This document shows, in pieces, positions 59,405-64,000 of a DNA stretch of 64,000 bases. Origin of the DNA: Polytrichum commune (Eukaryota; Streptophyta; Polytrichopsida; Polytrichales; Polytrichaceae). The notes under the pieces were generated by a model. It saw only the letters and a program-made list of their open reading frames with translations, did no database searches and had not been told where the DNA came from. The position numbers and the translations under genes are program-made. The stretch spans positions 36,441,501-36,505,500 of the forward strand of contig OX485805.1 of NCBI GenBank assembly GCA_950295325.1, in the 5' to 3' direction. Every line of letters starts with the position of its first letter. The stretch's first letter is position 1.

Positions 59405-59590
59405 TTTGATGCAATGTTTGGGCGCATTGAAGATATTTGTTGAGTCTTTGGCCAGCTTGAACAGGATGCAGCTTGTCCACGCGATTCGTTTGTTCAGCGT
59501 TCTGTTGTCGCGATTGTGGACACAGATATGGAGGACGATGGAGGAGAGGACCAGGATGAGTCCCAAAACGACGACGAGCATTTTGGAGAT
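59405..59590 (+). pseudogene. Possible first visible exon of the ParB/methyltransferase-like gene
   Basis: Directly after the satellite, one frame encodes FDAMFGRIEDIC, then, after a TGA, FGQLEQDAAC and an acidic stretch (VDTDMEDDGGEDQDESQNDD) before a TAG. It looks like decayed coding sequence. The last satellite monomer supplies a CTTTAG acceptor-like sequence just before it. Assignment to the following gene is by position only. Confidence 0.3.
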
Positions 59591-59697
59591 GACTAGGACG
59601 AGATTCGAAGCAGGCAGAAAATAAACTCTGTTGCCACCATTTCCAGCCTCAGATTCCAGCCAATTTCTGTTTCACGCTTTTCGATTCCACTTTTCAG

Positions 59698-60107
59698 GTT
59701 GGTTGCCATGCCTTTGGTGAGGCCTACCCCCAGAGTGACCTCGATAAGCTTGAACAAGAGTTTGTTCATGGCTATCGCGACGGGGCTGCAGTGTTCTACG
59801 TTACATTGACTGATGAACATGGAAGTACTCATGAGGTTACATCTGCGGTGAAGGAGAAGTGGGGATCCATCTGGAATGCGCAGAATGAGGAATTCAACAG
59901 GTATCTCCTATCGGTACCTGAACTTTTACATATGGAGAATCTAATGTTTTTTGTCTGTGATGGTAATCACAGACGCCAAGCATGGCTCAACCATATTGAC
60001 CGCCTTCATAAGAATGATCCTTCCTGGCATTTTAGAGTGGACTCCATTGTCCTCAACAAGAAGGACAAAATCGGCTTGGTTATGCAAGTGATGCACAACA
60101 TAAACAA
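59698..60107 (+). CDS. ParB-like exon (DGNHR motif)
   Basis: Begins after TTTTCAG at 59698 and ends AACAA|GTAAGT at 60107. The 136-codon frame reads VGCHAFGEAYPQSDLDKLEQ onward and includes MFFVCDGNHRRQAWLNHI, a good match to the ParB/Srx-type DGxHR signature. It is followed by a conserved-looking WHFRVDSIVLNKKDKIGLVM segment. The next exon (60193 to about 60314) joins in phase as KYTEDSHVKTNTVHTLFRVR. ParB-fold domains bind CTP or act on DNA in bacteria; in phages and some eukaryotic elements they occur next to DNA methyltransferases, as here. Fold assignment is by motif. Confidence 0.7.
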
Positions 60108-60192
60108 GTAAGTGTGATTTTCAGCGTTTTTATTGTCTTTGAACATGTAGTTGTATTCGATACATTTTCATATATGTATTGTTGTGTTTCAG

Positions 60193-60314
60193 GTACACCG
60201 AGGACTCCCATGTCAAAACGAACACCGTCCACACGCTATTCAGAGTTAGAAAATATGGACAAATGGATCTTGAGAAACTGAAGGACGTGTTGTCAGCAAT
60301 TGACTTCATGCGTT
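60193..60314 (+). CDS. Exon of the ParB/methyltransferase-like gene
   Basis: TTTCAG|G precedes it and CGTT|GTAAGC follows. Encodes YTEDSHVKTNTVHTLFRVR and a DLEKLKDVLSAIDFMR helix, in phase with the previous exon. Confidence 0.65.
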
Positions 60315-60565
60315 GTAAGCGTGGTCAAAAGAAAACATGGTACACCTTACCATTGAATGTTTTCACCTCCTTCATCTTTCAAGTTTGTGCACTTGTTCCT
60401 TTTCATTTCAAGTCATTTCAAGTCATTACTAAGCTTGAGTTATTTTGATTGAATGTATAGTTCGTTGACGTTACTGAATTCCTTGTTTAAGGATTTTTTG
60501 TAACATGCATGTGTATTGTTTGCAGCATGAACTAACTTGTTGATAATTGGCGGCATGAAATAAGC

Positions 60566-60763
60566 ATGGCTGCTGACGAAGGCGTCCGCCAGCTTATTGA
60601 GCAGTCTGCTGAGGTTGTATCTCCTCCTCAAAAAGCGGCCGCGATAAAGTCCGCAGTGGAGAAACAATGTATTGCATTGCGCCAGAAGATGGGAAAACTG
60701 GTCGCGGTTCCAAATCCAGACCTCACTGATGGTTGGTTTGATGAGGTTGTTTGCATTCCTTGA
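60566..60763 (+). CDS. Possible exon of the ParB/methyltransferase-like gene
   Basis: An open frame with amphipathic helical character (MAADEGVRQLIEQSAEVV, then KSAVEKQCIALRQKMGKLVA). Stop codons shortly upstream of the ATG make the acceptor uncertain. Same strand and order as neighbouring exons. Confidence 0.4.
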   Translation: MAADEGVRQLIEQSAEVVSPPQKAAAIKSAVEKQCIALRQKMGKLVAVPNPDLTDGWFDEVVCIP

Positions 60764-61565
60764 ATCCAGTGATTTATCATGTTAGTCATTCTAAATTTGA
60801 TTTCAAGATATCTACTTTGTCCATTTTTAATGAGGACGTTGGCAATTGTCTAGATTGAGCGGCATTATGCCAATAATTCAATATCTCCAGAACTCAACTT
60901 AGAAAAGCTTCAGCTAATTGCTACGTCAAGAGCATCCCCGATTTCCAAAATCAAATGGCTTCAATACATAAACGCTTCTGCCGCAACTCGAGAGACAAGA
61001 AGAGTTCCTGCGAAGCCCGTTACCGAAAAAAAACTTTCAATTTTCCTAGCAAAGGCATGCTGGTGGGCTGGGGTATGAATATCTTGACACTTCAGTGTTT
61101 TCCAACAAAATTTACAATGTTCTTGCTGCATTCTAACTCATGTGTTAATTTTGAAATACTACATAAATTTGTTGTGTGGATCATATCAGTAGAAGTTTGA
61201 GAACTTGGAAAATTAAGCAAACACCTTTGCCCAAAGCTTGACCTCCAATGGTTGCTTTGGATTATGATAGGCCTAGTTGGTGCCCTCTTGAACCTAAACA
61301 CTAATTGCAACCTCAACACATAACCCTTGAGAAGGTATCCTGACATTCTGGAACTAACCGGACTCAGCTGAGTGCTCCTTAACATTCCGCCGCCGCAGTG
61401 TGTGTATCGGGGCCGATACGTCCTCTATTGCATAATCAATTTGACCTCGTCCTTGACCATTAATTCGTTTCCTTGTTTTTCATTACTAATTTTTCATTTC
61501 ATTTGGTAATTTTAATCCAACTCATTTATCAACTCGTTGATATTGTGTAATTTGTTTTCATTCAG
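60764..61565 (+). other. Interval or intron without recognised exon
   Basis: No convincing coding exon; AT-rich with short open stretches. Confidence 0.4.
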
Positions 61566-61801
61566 ATTTCCGATTATGCGACAAACATGTTTGAAGACAT
61601 AGTTCAACAGGATCGCATCCCCATCGACATGTCTGTGTCTTCGGAGCCTCTAACTTTGGCTGCATATATTGAGGAATGCAGGATCACGCTTTGGGACCAT
61701 GCATTTGTCTCGGTGTTTCGCGGTCATGACTGCTTTAAGAAAATTGATGATTTCCAGGAATACAAAGGAACGGACCTTGTTGTGAGAAGAGTCCTATTCA
61801 G
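61566..61801 (+). CDS. Exon of the ParB/methyltransferase-like gene
   Basis: CATTCAG|ATTTCC precedes it and ATTCAG|GTGTTT follows. Encodes ISDYATNMFEDIV onward to GTDLVVRRVLFR and joins in phase to FFKYELLPKK in the next exon (61904). Confidence 0.65.
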
Positions 61802-61903
61802 GTGTTTGCTCTGTTTTCCTTTCATGCTTTGATTTGATACTTCTATTTCCCTCTTTATCAATTCCAACTTTTTCATGTTCTTATGGCCATCATTATTTTC
61901 CAG

Positions 61904-62290
61904 GTTCTTCAAGTATGAGCTCCTCCCAAAGAAAGCGATTCTGAAAGGCGTGCGCACAAAGGATCTTCTGGAAACCACCCTTGTGTGGATTTGATCCTTG
62001 TGGACCAACCAGAAGGTCTCCCAGTTCCAGGTATTTCGAACCCTATTTCATCTGTGCCCTTATGGAACCAGGATTCTAAGGAATGGCTGGAGCCCATTTT
62101 TGATTTTGCCGACCAACACCTCCAGGATGATGGTGCATTCATCATCCTTCATCCGTTTCGATTGAGCACAAAGTCAAACATACTCGGATACTGCAAGTCA
62201 TACGGTTTTGAAATCCGCAAGGAGTGGTGGGGGATGAACCGTCTGCATTTGACATCAGCAGTACATCCGACATCCACTATAAGTGATTTG
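61904..62290 (+). pseudogene. DNA methyltransferase-like exon, motif IV half, with a frameshift
   Basis: Begins after TTTTCCAG (61904) as FFKYELLPKKAILKG. At about 61975 the frame must shift one base to continue as VDLILVDQPEGLP, in the position of the DPPY/DPPYG catalytic motif of N4/N6 amino-methyltransferases. It then reads WLEPIFDFADQHLQDDGAFI, ILHPFR and YGFEIRKEWWGMNRLHL, a typical strand-helix pattern after motif IV. The motif is degenerate (DQPE in place of DPPY). The shift may be a mutation or a sequencing indel. Confidence 0.55.
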
Positions 62291-62449
62291 ATCTTGAAAT
62301 GCATATGTTTTCGTTTGTCATATATTTGTTATTATTTTTGATTGTAATCTTTGCCCTTTGTTCTTGTCCGGCATGACCAGTTTGGATCTTCACACATTAT
62401 TTGATTCTCCATGGACATTGTCAATCTTGTCTAATCTTCTTGTTCGAAT

Positions 62450-62728
62450 GCCAGACCATGAGATTTGGCATCTGTTTGGCGGTGAGGAGTCTTCCAGGGG
62501 TTCCCAAGTCTACATTTTCTTTTCAGCCAATCCCTGCTCTTGACCACCACGGAGTAGACGTTGCCAGAGATGACATCCTCATGAACCTGGTCACGAAAGA
62601 TGATCAGCTCATGAATGGCAATTTACCTTGGCGAGGCCCTCGGGAGAAGTCCGTCTTGCTCATGCAGATGCTTATAGAAGCGTCTACCTTTCCTGGGGAT
62701 CTCGTGGTTGACTGCACTGCAGCCATTG
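62450..62728 (+). pseudogene. DNA methyltransferase-like exon leading to motif I
   Basis: One frame (from about 62530) gives PALDHHGVDVARDD, LPWRGPREKSVLLMQMLIEA and FPGDLVVDCTAAIG. The last is the start of the SAM-binding motif I (normally a D-x-FxGxG-type loop). Upstream of about 62530 a different frame looks more protein-like (DHEIWHLFGGEESSRGSQVY), suggesting another frameshift. Ends at CCATTG|GTTCGT. Confidence 0.5.
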
Positions 62729-62839
62729 GTTCGTTTTCTCAACCTAAACCCTACTCAGTCTCAGTTTATTTTCCTCAAGGTTTCAAATCAATTTTATTTG
62801 TACATTCACTTATCACCTAAATCATGTTCACTTCTCTAG

Positions 62840-63047
62840 GGTCGTCCATACACGCTTGTCGCAATATCAACCGACATATTGCTGCGTTGGAGCCGGATGA
62901 GGAAATCTTCAAGGCCTTACTGGCACCCCTCATCCGGGCTTCACCTACTCTTTCGCCTCCTCACCTGGATCCACTCACCATCGTGAATGACATTGATGGC
63001 GAGGAAATTGAAGTTGAGCGGATCGTGAAGAAATCCCGATTCAGTAA
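62840..63047 (+). CDS. DNA methyltransferase-like exon completing the SAM-binding region
   Basis: CTCTAG|GG precedes it and joins in phase to give TAAIGSSIHACRNINRHIAA and LEPDEEIFKALLAPLI, the usual motif I to acidic-residue pattern (gR.ivalE.d) of the permuted beta class. Ends AGTAA|GTAAGT. Confidence 0.65.
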
Positions 63048-63146
63048 GTAAGTCTAAACGGTCAAGTATGCATTTCTATTGAGATCATGTTGATTTATGT
63101 TACTTCTTTTTGTTGTCACTTCTTATTGAAGCCTTTCGTTTTGCAG

Positions 63147-63369
63147 GTGCGAGATCCTGATTTCTCCACAGCATCGACTTTTTTTTTGTAGGCCGACATT
63201 TTTCCCAAGCCCTCCTAAACCCTTTGAGTTGCCTACATATGCCGGAGAAATCGCTTTTTGTTTTGCAAGTGAGGGCATACGGAATCCCACTTCGCGCTCC
63301 CGTTCTCTGTCTCGTAGAGGCTTGAGTTTTCTAGATCTAGAAGCTGTTCAGTGTGATGAGGAGGAGTGA
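63147..63369 (+). CDS. Last exon of the ParB/methyltransferase-like gene
   Basis: TTTTGCAG|GTGC at 63147 joins in phase (SKCEILISPQ) and the frame stays open across a run of nine T to a TGA at 63367-63369, ending AVQCDEEE. No domain recognised in this tail. Confidence 0.6.
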
Positions 63370-64000
63370 ACGCATTCGTACACTTTTTCAATGATTGATT
63401 GCGATTTTAGGCGAATGTTGTGTTGAATAAATGACCCTAAACCATTAGTGTCACCTCATGTAACTTGGCATTCAAGTGTCTTTTCTAATACCTCTGCATG
63501 AGTATGTTCAACAATGATATGAAATGCACACCTATATTACACAATGGTCTACAAGTTGACTAAAGTGTACACCAACGAAAAGTGTACCCTAAACCCTCCT
63601 TCCACTCTATTACTCAATAAGACATAGAGGTTAACTAAAAAAGATAAAGAAATGTAGTTGTAAACATATAGATCAAAACATGAAACAAAGACTAAGGAAA
63701 ACTAAACCGAAAAACTAAACCAAAAAATTAAAGATGATAAGTATAGAATATCAATACGTTTTTTAGAATTACAAATAATAAGAAGATACACTGGAAGAAG
63801 AATGGAATAACCCAAAAAAGGCTTGTGCATAAATTATGGACATCATCCTATGTTTTAGGTTCAAATCAAACATCAAACCCCAAGAAATCCGGGGCCATAT
63901 CCAAAGTGGCCACTCCCACATGAAATATGAACCACTTGGCATGCCGAGACTCAACCTGAAACCAATGATTTGAGGTCAAATTTATAGATTCAGGTTGAAT
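63370..64000. other. AT-rich flank, no gene seen
   Basis: Contains A-rich stretches; the short minus-strand ORF at 63769-63954 has no support. Confidence 0.4.

Noticed and set aside
1-64000. tRNA or rRNA genes
   Set aside because: No tRNA arm pattern or rRNA sequence was noticed on either strand; a dedicated scan was not possible.

Overview
The window looks like nuclear DNA of a land plant, most likely a bryophyte or another early-diverging streptophyte. Genes are split by GT-AG introns, there is a short CCCTAAA-type telomeric stretch, a Ty3-type LTR retrotransposon primed by initiator-Met tRNA, plant-style MITEs, and transposase and FCP1-like families that I associate with moss-like genomes. 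The species assignment is inference. Almost everything here is repeat or mobile DNA; there is no clear single-copy housekeeping gene.

Layout. (1) 1-1142: the 3' end of a CACTA-like DNA transposon (transposase C-terminus plus a terminal repeat ending TAGTG). It is inserted into, and truncates, a minus-strand gene at 1143-2750. (2) 3122-3853: possible small plus-strand exons. (3) 4105-13376: a satellite of about 170-bp monomers, each with a run of 7-17 G. (4) 13379-41622: a 28.2-kb segment bounded by matching inverted terminal repeats, probably one giant CACTA-like element lodged in the satellite. It carries a P/S-rich ORF, an FCP1-like HAD phosphatase with altered catalytic aspartates, a multi-exon minus-strand gene whose first coding exon has a ParB-like DGQH motif (16.4-23.4 kb), a plus-strand ORF at 29.1 kb followed by a 35-bp minisatellite, and a DUF7869-type transposase gene (31.4-41.2 kb). 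The transposase gene is split by a 7.19-kb LTR retrotransposon at 32570-39759 with a perfect 5-bp target duplication. (5) 41626-59404: the satellite resumes in the same orientation, with higher-order repeats. (6) About 59.4-63.4 kb: a multi-exon plus-strand gene with a ParB-like DGNHR motif and an N4/N6-type DNA methyltransferase-like region, apparently frameshifted. (7) 63370-64000: AT-rich, no gene seen.

The most unusual signal is a family of about 34 copies of a 16-bp palindrome, ACGAACG-N2-CGTTCGT, usually extended to TTTACGAACG...CGTTCGTAAA. It was seen only inside the giant element (15.76-28.97 kb). Twelve copies lie just upstream of the ParB-like gene, twelve lie upstream of the 29.1-kb ORF, and the rest sit between genes, in introns (in pairs) and in C-terminal coding sequence. 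An element that encodes a ParB-like protein and also carries dozens of 16-bp palindromes suggests a self-encoded DNA-binding system (regulation, transposition or segregation). That link is a hypothesis.
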